This document shows, piece after piece, positions 1 to 6,261 of a stretch of DNA of 12,486 bases. The notes under the pieces were generated by a model. That model was not told the origin of the DNA and ran no database searches. It saw only the letters and a program-made list of their open reading frames with translations. The translations under genes and the position numbers were made by a program. How positions within the stretch are numbered: position 1 is the stretch's first letter; each line of letters opens with the position of its first letter. This DNA comes from Chloroflexota bacterium (GTDB lineage: Bacteria > Chloroflexota > Anaerolineae > Promineifilales > Promineifilaceae): contig QQUD01000053.1 in assembly GCA_008501785.1 (NCBI GenBank), positions 1 through 12,486 on the forward strand, written 5' to 3'.

Positions 1-739
1 TGAAAGCTAAAAACGCACGTTTCGCAACTTCCCAAGCAACGCCTGAAACAATTGCACCAGGCAAAACTTTGCGCCAAGTTAGCTTGATATGAGGCAGCAA
101 CATGTACAAAATGCCAAACAAAGCGATGCTAACAAAGGTAGCCCATAGTTGTGTCGTATACGGCCGTAATGGTGCCCACCACTTCGGCACCAATGAATTC
201 AAAATCGTAAAAATTGCTCCTTCCGCAAAATAGAGCATTAAAAACATAAAGCTGACACTCAAGGCAATCAACATGGCCAAACCGCGTCGACGCCACACCG
301 AACGGGTTACATCAACTTCCCAAATGCGATCCATTGCTCGCGTCAACATGTTAAAAATATTCGAACCCGACCACAACAAAATCAAGGCCGCAAACCCAGA
401 TATAGGCCCACGATTCATCACAATTTTCTCAATATTCGAACCTAATAAATCGCCCAACGCGGGTGCCACAAACTCTAACTGTGTCACCAGCTCACTTTCT
501 GCCCACAATGGATCAAACCACAAACTAGCAATCGCCACCGTCAATAACAAAAGTGGAAATAGAGAGAAAAGGGTGAAATATCCAATAGCGGCTGCGGTTA
601 ATGCCGTTTCGGGAGCCAAAGCTGATTGAATAGCTTTCATAAAAACGCCACTCCACCAGCGAATGTGCTCAATCAATCTGGATACAAAATGATGTGCCTG
701 CTGCCAAAAACGCTCATTCTGCTGCTGTCTAGTCTCCAT
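1..739 (-). CDS. YihY/BrkB family inner-membrane protein, 5' part (C-terminus beyond window)
   Basis: I translated this gene on the minus strand from ATG at 739; it stays open to base 1, giving 246 residues without a stop, so its end lies outside the window. The product is a polytopic membrane protein of the YihY/virulence factor BrkB family (once misnamed RNase BN; the molecular function is still unclear). Family features seen are the stretch AAAIGYFTLFSLFPLLLL at residues 50-67, LTRAMDRIW near 132-140 and LPHIKLTWRKVLPGA at 215-229. Hydrophobic segments lie at about 49-73, 112-130, 152-180, 196-216 and 227-245, with an Arg-rich loop (residues 150-152) between them. The first 40 residues are polar and Gln/His-rich. 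It is divergent from recJ. No Shine-Dalgarno sequence precedes the ATG; an extended -10 box lies 8 nt upstream, so the transcript may be leaderless. Family assignment is firm; the function is not known. Confidence 0.9.
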   Translation of the reverse strand, partial: METRQQQNERFWQQAHHFVSRLIEHIRWWSGVFMKAIQSALAPETALTAAAIGYFTLFSLFPLLLLTVAIASLWFDPLWAESELVTQLEFVAPALGDLLGSNIEKIVMNRGPISGFAALILLWSGSNIFNMLTRAMDRIWEVDVTRSVWRRRGLAMLIALSVSFMFLMLYFAEGAIFTILNSLVPKWWAPLRPYTTQLWATFVSIALFGILYMLLPHIKLTWRKVLPGAIVSGVAWEVAKRAFLAF

Positions 740-747
740 AGTGGTTC

Positions 748-756
748 AGTATACCA
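748..756 (-). promoter_or_regulatory. Extended -10 box (TGGTATACT) before the YihY-family gene
   Basis: On the minus strand the sequence TGGTATACT has the TGn extension plus a -10 hexamer one base off consensus. Only 8 nt separate the hexamer from ATG at 739, so transcription would start at or within a base or two of the start codon. I see no good -35 box at 16-18 bp. The absence of a Shine-Dalgarno sequence fits a leaderless mRNA. This is inference from sequence only. Confidence 0.4.
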
Positions 757-813
757 TGATTCCCCCTCCACAAAATGGGACAATTCGCATGAGACGTGCT
801 ACCATTTGCCTGT

Positions 814-2541
814 ATGCAACGTCCAGAAAATTTACGCAAAAACAAATGGCATATTCCTCCAAAAATGCCACAAACACTGCCCGAACAGGTCGGTGATGTT
901 CATCCCGTTTTGCTCCAGGTGCTTTACAACCGTGGCATCAGCAAACCGGACCAAATTCGTGCATTTTTAGATGGTCATTATGCCAAAAGCACAGACCCTT
1001 TCCTCTTGACTGATATGGACAAAGCGGTTACCCGTATTCAGCAAGCGATTGACAATGATGAAACGATTGTTGTTTATGGTGATTTTGATGCAGATGGCGT
1101 CACCTCCACCGTTTTGCTCACGCAAGCATTGCGCGGGCTGGGCGTGGAACGGCGTAAAGCACAGCCCTATATCCCAGATCGTATTGATGAAGGGTATGGG
1201 CTCAACAAAGAAGCTTTGACCTCTCTGAAAGAAGAGAAGGGTGCAGACCTGGTTATCAGTGTCGATTGCGGTATTCGGTCGGTAGATGAAGTGGCCCATG
1301 CCAATGACATTGGCCTGGACATGATTATCACAGACCATCATGGGTTGGGGCCGGAGCTGCCACCGGCAACGGCCGTTATCAATCCCAAACGCCCCGAATC
1401 GACCTACCCTGAAACCATGCTGGCCGGTGTTGGCATCGCCTACAAGCTGGCACAGGCACTGCGCCAAACCATGCCAGACCAGGCCACCTTTCAGGATGAA
1501 GACCTGCTCGATTTAGTCGCAATCGGCACCGTTGCCGATCTTGCCCCGCTGCTTGATGAAAATCGCAAACTGGTTGCCGAAGGATTGGTCTCGTTAAACA
1601 AATCAAATCGCCCCGGCATTTCCGCCATCAAAGAAATTGCACGCATCAACGGCGAACTGACAGCCGAATCGATTGCCTTTGGCATTGGCCCACGCATCAA
1701 TGCCGCAGGCCGTTTGGCACATGCCTACTCCGCAGCCAAATTACTGGCCGTTAACAATACCATCGAAGCGCGAAAGTTAGCGGCTGACCTGAACAACCTT
1801 AATCGCCGTCGCCAGCAATTAACGGCCGATTTAGGCACTATCGCCGAAGCAATGGTCGAACCAGACGCAGATATCCTGATCGTTGCCAACTCAGAATTTG
1901 TGCCAGGTGTGGTTGGGCTGGTCGCCAGTCGGCTTGCCGAGAAAAATTACCGGCCTGCCATTGTCATTGAACAAGGTAAAGAAGAAAGTCGTGGTTCTTG
2001 CCGCTCAATTCCAGAGTTTCATATTACCGATGCATTGGACGAAGTGGCAGACCTACTCGTTCGTCATGGTGGGCACGCACAAGCGGCCGGTTTTACAATT
2101 CGCAACGAAAATTTGCCACAATTCATGGAGCAAATGACTAAAATTGCGACCAATCAATTGGATAGTCAATCACTCCACCCGACACTAACAATAGACAGTG
2201 AATTAGATTTAGGCGAAATAGATTGGGCTTTACATGAATCACTCACTCGGTTGGAACCTACCGGCTATGCAAATCCAACCCCTGTGTTTGTGAGCACGGG
2301 AGTGGAAGTAATGGGACATCGTGTTGTTGGTCAAGATGGCACTCATTTGCAATTAACAGTGGGGAGTGGCGATCAAGATAACGGCTATTTTAAACAATTC
2401 CCAGCCATTGCCTTCCGCCAAAGCGCCTGGGCAGACCACATGCCCCAATATATAGACATTGTGTACACAATCAATGTCAATAAATGGCGAGGCCGCGAAA
2501 ATTTACAGCTCATGGTTCAAGATATTCGCCCTGCAACGTAG
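814..2541 (+). CDS. recJ: Single-stranded-DNA-specific exonuclease RecJ
   Basis: This encodes RecJ, a DHH-family 5'-3' exonuclease acting on single-stranded DNA in recombination and mismatch or base-excision repair, in the cytoplasm. From ATG at 814 it has 575 residues, normal for the family. DHH-domain motifs are DFDADG (90-95), SVDCGIRS (149-156), TDHHG (173-177, the name-giving DHH), GTVADLAPL (238-246) and GIGPRINAAGRL (290-301). The DHHA1 nucleic-acid-binding domain carries RHGGHAQAAGF (417-427), and the last 110 or so residues form the usual OB-fold region. An in-frame GTG at 796 would add six residues; neither start has a clear Shine-Dalgarno sequence, so I chose the ATG, which leaves a normal short lead to KWHIPP. 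The gene is followed after 65 bp by the epimerase gene on the same strand. It contains one exact copy of the ACGGCCGT palindrome (1369-1376) and one near copy. Confidence 0.95.
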   Translation: MQRPENLRKNKWHIPPKMPQTLPEQVGDVHPVLLQVLYNRGISKPDQIRAFLDGHYAKSTDPFLLTDMDKAVTRIQQAIDNDETIVVYGDFDADGVTSTVLLTQALRGLGVERRKAQPYIPDRIDEGYGLNKEALTSLKEEKGADLVISVDCGIRSVDEVAHANDIGLDMIITDHHGLGPELPPATAVINPKRPESTYPETMLAGVGIAYKLAQALRQTMPDQATFQDEDLLDLVAIGTVADLAPLLDENRKLVAEGLVSLNKSNRPGISAIKEIARINGELTAESIAFGIGPRINAAGRLAHAYSAAKLLAVNNTIEARKLAADLNNLNRRRQQLTADLGTIAEAMVEPDADILIVANSEFVPGVVGLVASRLAEKNYRPAIVIEQGKEESRGSCRSIPEFHITDALDEVADLLVRHGGHAQAAGFTIRNENLPQFMEQMTKIATNQLDSQSLHPTLTIDSELDLGEIDWALHESLTRLEPTGYANPTPVFVSTGVEVMGHRVVGQDGTHLQLTVGSGDQDNGYFKQFPAIAFRQSAWADHMPQYIDIVYTINVNKWRGRENLQLMVQDIRPAT

Positions 2542-2542
2542 A

Positions 2543-2583
2543 ACAAGACGCGGTCTTGTCCGGGACAAAACGCTGTTTTGTCC
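2543..2583 (+). repeat. Two tandem 19-nt hairpin units between recJ and the epimerase gene
   Basis: Unit 1 is ACAAGACGCGGTCTTGTCC (2543-2561) and unit 2 is ACAAAACGCTGTTTTGTCC (2565-2583), with a 22-bp period. Unit 1 forms a perfect 7-bp stem (2543-2549 with 2553-2559). Unit 2 forms a 9-bp stem (2563-2571 with 2575-2583). Both have 3-nt loops. The units differ at three positions: one is in the loop, and the other two pair with each other (G2547-C2555 against A2569-T2577), so the stem is preserved. The right arm of unit 1 can also pair with the left arm of unit 2 (TTGTCC at 2556-2561 with GGACAA at 2563-2568), giving an alternative fold. No T-run follows, so neither is a standard intrinsic terminator. 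I found no further copy in the window. Confidence 0.8.
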
Positions 2584-2593
2584 TACGGTTCAC

Positions 2594-2600
2594 AAAGGAG
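2594..2600 (+). promoter_or_regulatory. Ribosome binding site deciding the epimerase start
   Basis: AAAGGAG lies 6 nt before ATG 2607. It fixes this start over the upstream in-frame candidate at 2484 and places the two tandem hairpins (2543-2583) in the 5' untranslated or intergenic RNA, 10 nt upstream of the ribosome site. Confidence 0.8.
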
Positions 2601-2606
2601 CATACA

Positions 2607-3554
2607 ATGAAAGTTTTAGTTACCGGTGCTGCTGGTTTTATCGGCAGTCATGTCGCAGAGAAATTGGCCCAACGTGGTGATAATGTTGTCGGCCTGGATA
2701 ACTTTAATGATTATTACGATCCAGCCAAGAAACGGGCTAATGAACAACGTCTCAATCAATACAGCAACTTCAAAATGATCGAAGCAGACGTGCGAGATAG
2801 GTCGCGTCTTTTTGAAATTTGTAAAGCGGAAAAATTTGAAGGCATTGTTCATCTGGCAGCGATGGCAGGCGTACGCAACGCAGTTACGCATCCAGAATTG
2901 TATGTAGAAGTGGACCTGAACGGGACCCAGCATTTAATGGATGCTGCCCGTGCAGCCGCAACTTCTGAAAATTTTGTGTTTGCCTGTACGTCTTCGGTTT
3001 ATGGCAATACAAAACAAATTCCATTTGTGGAAACAGACCCCTGTGATCGACCATTGCAACCCTATGCAGCCGCCAAGCGATCTGCCGAAATGCTCGGCTA
3101 TGCGTATCACCATTTGTTTGGCATGAACTTTACGTCGGTGCGGTTTTTTACGGTGTATGGACCAAACGGCCGTCCTGATATGATGGCTTATCTGGTAGCT
3201 GAAAGTGCCACCAAAGGCATCCAAATTCCGCTTTACAATGATGGCGAAATGTTCCGCGACTGGACGTTTGTGGATGACATTGCCAATGGCGTCATTCTCG
3301 CATTGGATAAGCCGTTGGGATATGAAATCATCAATTTGGGACGTGGACAAACAACACGGCTCAAAGATTTTGTTAATTTAATTGAATCTCACGCAGGGAA
3401 GAAAGCAAACGTTATTTCTAAACCAAAGTTGGCGGCTGATTTTGTGAAAAACCTGGCAGATATTAGCAAGGCAAGGCGACTACTCGGGTATGACCCTCAA
3501 ATCTCGGTAGAGGAAGGGGTCGCTCGTTTTTGGGAATGGTATATTAATCAATAA
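2607..3554 (+). CDS. NAD-dependent epimerase/dehydratase, UDP-glucuronate 4-epimerase-like
   Basis: This is an extended short-chain dehydrogenase (SDR) of 315 residues that most resembles UDP-glucuronate 4-epimerases, which make UDP-galacturonate for capsule, LPS or exopolysaccharide. The NAD-binding Rossmann motif GAAGFIG is at 7-13; the catalytic triad is Thr/Ser in TSSVYG (about 128-133) with Tyr153 and Lys157 in YAAAK. The segment FTVYGPNGRPDMM (about 181-193) is typical of the glucuronate epimerase subgroup. The ATG at 2607 is preceded by AAAGGAG with 6-nt spacing, a near-ideal ribosome site. A longer in-frame reading from 2484 would overlap recJ and adds residues unlike the family, so I rejected it. 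The stop overlaps the 3' end of the convergent kinase gene by 11 bp. Related decarboxylases or UDP-glucose 4-epimerases cannot be excluded by eye. It carries ACGGCCGT at 3166-3173. Confidence 0.9.
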   Translation: MKVLVTGAAGFIGSHVAEKLAQRGDNVVGLDNFNDYYDPAKKRANEQRLNQYSNFKMIEADVRDRSRLFEICKAEKFEGIVHLAAMAGVRNAVTHPELYVEVDLNGTQHLMDAARAAATSENFVFACTSSVYGNTKQIPFVETDPCDRPLQPYAAAKRSAEMLGYAYHHLFGMNFTSVRFFTVYGPNGRPDMMAYLVAESATKGIQIPLYNDGEMFRDWTFVDDIANGVILALDKPLGYEIINLGRGQTTRLKDFVNLIESHAGKKANVISKPKLAADFVKNLADISKARRLLGYDPQISVEEGVARFWEWYINQ

Positions 3555-4809
3555 CTTCGTCGGGGGGAGCCAGGGGCAGTTCAATATAAAAAGTGCTGCC
3601 GGGAAGCTTTTCTCGGTCAAAGCCTGCGCTTTCGGCCCACACACGGCCGTTATGCGCTTCAACAACTCCGCTAGCAATCGTCAGTCCCAACCCCATACCG
3701 CCACCCTCAAACGCCGACTTGCTGCTGGAATGGTGATCCACATTGCCCAGCGTATAAAACTGGTCAAATATGCGCTCAATTTCATCTAGTGGAATGCCGA
3801 TGCCTGTATCCGAAATAGCCAATTCGATACCATCTTGTCCGTATTGGGCAGTGATCCGAATCTCTCCACCATTCGGGGTAAATTTAACTGCGTTTTCGAT
3901 GATGTTAGAAACGGCCGTTTTCAACTGCACACCATCTCCATAAATCAAAGGTAATTCATCTAAACCAGAAACAAATATGTTTAACCTTCGGTCTTGTAAA
4001 ACCGGTAAAAACTCATTAACCACACTTGTGACCAAAACATCCATTTTCACAGGTCCTGTTGATAATTCTAGCCGACCCGATGCAATGCGAGCCACACTCA
4101 TAATTTCATGCACAACCTGTCCCATCCGTTCCACACTTGTGTTTAGAAGCTTGGCAATCCCCCGAGATGTATCAAGAGTTGATGCTGCATCTTCATGATT
4201 TAGCTGTTCACCCAACAAGTTAGAATACCCACTAACCAATGTTAATGGCGTATAAAGTTCATGTGACGCTAAAACAATAAAATCACTTTTCATGCGATCC
4301 AGATTGTAAAGAAGCTTATTCACCTTTTCCAACTCACGGATCTTATTCTCCAACTGTTCCACCATATTTTCAGCATGGAGCTGCAAGTGGTGACGATGCG
4401 TCGCCTGGTCTAATTGTTGCGTTTGTCCCTCCAGAAAAGATTCAACCTGGCGAGGAAATTTATCAACATCAACCGGCTTGTTCAAAAAACCAACACATCC
4501 CGCTGCCAATGCTAGTTCTCGACTGCCATCAGAAATATCTGCTGTCAATGCCACAATTGGGGTTTTCTCAAGTGCCGGTAAGCTACGTAAACGGGTAGTT
4601 AGGGCACGACCATCAATATGAGGCAAATTGATGTCCATTAAAATAAGGTGGGGTTGCATCTTTTGCGCAAGGCTAACACCAACCAATCCATCTGACGCGA
4701 CAAATACTTCATACCCTTGATTAGCAAGAATCCTGGTAATCAATCGCTGACTGTCGCTGTCATCTTCTATATAGAGGACGCGAACCTTTTCGTTTATGAC
4801 ACACCTCAC
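3544..4809 (-). CDS. Soluble hybrid protein: N-terminal response-regulator receiver plus histidine kinase
   Basis: This 421-residue protein has a receiver domain first and a histidine kinase second. The receiver (about 9-127) has the acidic pair D16/D17, phospho-acceptor D59 in LMDINLPHIDG, T89 and K111 (NKP). A coiled-coil-like linker follows (about 128-172). The HisKA domain has the phosphorylatable H183 in SHELYTPLT, with Tyr where most kinases have Arg. The HATPase_c domain shows the N-box (NIIENAVKF, 302-310), DTGIGIP (334-340) and GGGMGLGLTI (369-378). There are no membrane segments and no PAS or GAF sensor, so input probably comes as a phosphoryl group from another kinase onto D59; this is inference. 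No output-domain gene is adjacent. The start is GTG 4809; no Shine-Dalgarno sequence precedes it, but an extended -10 box sits 7 nt upstream. An upstream in-frame stop and lack of other start codons limit the choice. The gene has two ACGGCCGT copies (3643, 3911). Confidence 0.93.
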   Translation of the reverse strand: MRCVINEKVRVLYIEDDSDSQRLITRILANQGYEVFVASDGLVGVSLAQKMQPHLILMDINLPHIDGRALTTRLRSLPALEKTPIVALTADISDGSRELALAAGCVGFLNKPVDVDKFPRQVESFLEGQTQQLDQATHRHHLQLHAENMVEQLENKIRELEKVNKLLYNLDRMKSDFIVLASHELYTPLTLVSGYSNLLGEQLNHEDAASTLDTSRGIAKLLNTSVERMGQVVHEIMSVARIASGRLELSTGPVKMDVLVTSVVNEFLPVLQDRRLNIFVSGLDELPLIYGDGVQLKTAVSNIIENAVKFTPNGGEIRITAQYGQDGIELAISDTGIGIPLDEIERIFDQFYTLGNVDHHSSSKSAFEGGGMGLGLTIASGVVEAHNGRVWAESAGFDREKLPGSTFYIELPLAPPDEVID

Positions 4810-4816
4810 AATAAAA

Positions 4817-4825
4817 ATAATAACA
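4817..4825 (-). promoter_or_regulatory. Extended -10 box (TGTTATTAT) directly before the hybrid kinase gene
   Basis: Read on the minus strand, TGTTATTAT carries the TGn extension and a -10-like hexamer TATTAT. Only 7 nt (TTTTATT) separate it from GTG 4809, so a transcript would begin at about the start codon. This matches the arrangement before the YihY-family gene and would explain the missing Shine-Dalgarno sequence. The A/T-rich context makes a chance match possible. Confidence 0.35.
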
Positions 4826-4914
4826 TGATCTACTTTGCCCCAGACTATCTAAAGCACTGACCATAAATTGTAACTGAGGTGTCTTAACAAGCAACTCTCA
4901 ATCAGTGAAAATAT

Positions 4915-4945
4915 CGAAAATTTAGAGCAAAGCAATCAATTTTCG
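4915..4945. repeat. 8-bp inverted repeat in the kinase/RNase D intergenic region
   Basis: CGAAAATT (4915-4922) and AATTTTCG (4938-4945) form a perfect inverted repeat with a 15-nt spacer. It lies in the 234-bp region between the divergent kinase and RNase D genes, upstream of the putative RNase D promoter at 4983-4991. It could be an operator for a dimeric regulator with half-sites 23 bp apart (about two helical turns), or chance in A/T-rich DNA. Apart from this and the two promoter-like boxes I see nothing else in 4810-5043. Confidence 0.3.
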
Positions 4946-4982
4946 CCCATGTAAGATATAAATACGCATTCTTGACCCCAAA

Positions 4983-4991
4983 TGGTATAAT
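4983..4991 (+). promoter_or_regulatory. Extended -10 promoter (TGGTATAAT) for the RNase D gene
   Basis: TGGTATAAT is a perfect consensus -10 hexamer with the TGn extension. Transcription would start near 4998, leaving a leader of about 45 nt before GTG 5044. The TTGACC at 4972-4977 is too near (8-bp spacer) to be its -35 box, so this would act as an extended -10 promoter. It is the best promoter candidate in the window. Confidence 0.6.
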
Positions 4992-5043
4992 GGCACAGTA
5001 ATTTTTAAAGAATATCTAAAATTGTAAAAAATGGAGACTGCTA

Positions 5044-6192
5044 GTGGACTTGCCGCCACATAAATATATTGCCACTGCACCTGACTGGCAGGCATGTTTA
5101 AACCAATTACAATCTCAAACTCAAATCGCTCTTGATCTGGAGGCAAATAGCATGTATGCCTATCGTGAGCAGGTTTGCCTCATTCAAATCTCAATCCCCG
5201 GTCAAGATTTCATAGTCGATCCGTTAACCCCACTTAACTTAAAACCGTTAGGTGACATGATTGAAAATCCAAACATAGAAAAGATTTTTCACGCTGCAGA
5301 ATATGACCTGACATTATTAAAACGCCAGTTTGACTGGCAGCTAAACAATTTATTTGACACGATGTGGGCAGCACGTATTTTAGGGTACCAACGCTATGGT
5401 CTGGCAAATATGCTAGAACAACTCTACGATGTCAAGCTTAACAAACGATACCAAAAGTCAAACTGGTGTAAACGGCCGCTTATAAAAAACCAACTCACCT
5501 ATGCCCAACTCGACACCCATTTCTTATTAAAGCTGCGTGCAGACTTGTCCCACCAATTAGAAGCAAAAAACCACTTAGATGAAGCCCAGATCATATTCAA
5601 AGAGCAATGTCATGTCACACCTCATGATGCTACATTTGACCCAGACAGCTTCTGGTCTATTGGCCGAACACAGGATTTAAGCCACCAGCAGCAAGCAATC
5701 TTGAAAGAGCTGCACATTTTTCGTAATCAACAAGCGTGTAAACGAGACCAGCCACTCTTCAAAATATTTAATGATAGAACGCTGATTGAATTAACAAAGA
5801 CAGCCCCAACGGGTCTATCGCAGTTGCGTCAAATTCACGGCATGTCATCAGGACAAATTCGCAGATATGGCAGAAGTCTGATTGACATTATTAGAAATGC
5901 TAAACATTTGCCGCCACCTCCTTTTCCCAAACGCCCCAAACGCCCGCCAGAACAAGTAACACAGCGTTACGATAAATTACATTATTGGCGAAAAATTCGC
6001 GCTCAGGAGCGCGGGGTTGAATCAGATGTCATTATAAGCCGTGATGCCCTTTGGCGTATCGCTAAACATAATCCACAAAATATTGATGAATTAGCAAATA
6101 TCGAGATGGTTGGTGAATGGCGCTGCCAGGAATATGGAAAAGAAATCCTGAAAATATTGCAAAACAGTCATTATCAAAACGGGAATCCATAG
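5044..6192 (+). CDS. rnd: Ribonuclease D-like 3'-5' exoribonuclease (DEDDy + HRDC)
   Basis: This encodes a 382-residue RNase D homologue, close to the family's usual 370-390. RNase D trims the 3' ends of tRNA precursors and other stable RNAs in the cytoplasm. The DEDDy exonuclease domain covers about 1-190: motif I has D31 and E33 (LDLEANSMYAYREQ), motif II has D88 in HAAEYDLTLL, and motif III has Y153 and D157 in LTYAQLDTHFLL. The family marker close to SDWSQRPL appears as SNWCKRPL (139-146). One HRDC nucleic-acid-binding domain lies at about 210-288 and a second HRDC-like segment at about 310-375, joined by a Pro-rich linker (PPPPFPKRPKRPP, 290-302). The start is GTG 5044, with GGAG 7 nt upstream. 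The beta-CASP gene follows after 69 bp on the same strand, so the two may be cotranscribed. All four metal-binding acidic residues are present, so I expect activity. Confidence 0.92.
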   Translation: MDLPPHKYIATAPDWQACLNQLQSQTQIALDLEANSMYAYREQVCLIQISIPGQDFIVDPLTPLNLKPLGDMIENPNIEKIFHAAEYDLTLLKRQFDWQLNNLFDTMWAARILGYQRYGLANMLEQLYDVKLNKRYQKSNWCKRPLIKNQLTYAQLDTHFLLKLRADLSHQLEAKNHLDEAQIIFKEQCHVTPHDATFDPDSFWSIGRTQDLSHQQQAILKELHIFRNQQACKRDQPLFKIFNDRTLIELTKTAPTGLSQLRQIHGMSSGQIRRYGRSLIDIIRNAKHLPPPPFPKRPKRPPEQVTQRYDKLHYWRKIRAQERGVESDVIISRDALWRIAKHNPQNIDELANIEMVGEWRCQEYGKEILKILQNSHYQNGNP

Positions 6193-6261
6193 ATATTCGC
6201 GATTCTCCCACATTCCCATATTGTTTTCTTAAAATCATTCAAACAAAAAAGGAAGGAGAAA

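Noticed and set aside
273..970. Open frames on the + strand at 273-629 and 626-970
   Set aside because: They lie antisense to the YihY-family gene or out of frame with recJ, have low-complexity or odd composition and match no family I know.
967..1467. 166-codon minus-strand open frame inside recJ
   Set aside because: It is antisense to conserved DHH motifs of recJ, and its product shows no recognisable fold; codon mirroring explains it.
2543..2583. Hairpins after recJ as an intrinsic terminator
   Set aside because: The stems are perfect but no T-run follows either one on the + strand, and the downstream gene lies only 23 bp away with its own ribosome site.
2484..2606. Longer in-frame start of the epimerase gene
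   Set aside because: It overlaps recJ, adds 41 residues unlike SDR proteins and ignores the near-ideal ribosome site before ATG 2607.
4972..4977. TTGACC as -35 box of the RNase D promoter
   Set aside because: The spacer to the TATAAT hexamer is 8 bp rather than 16-18 bp; the TGn extension makes a -35 box unnecessary.
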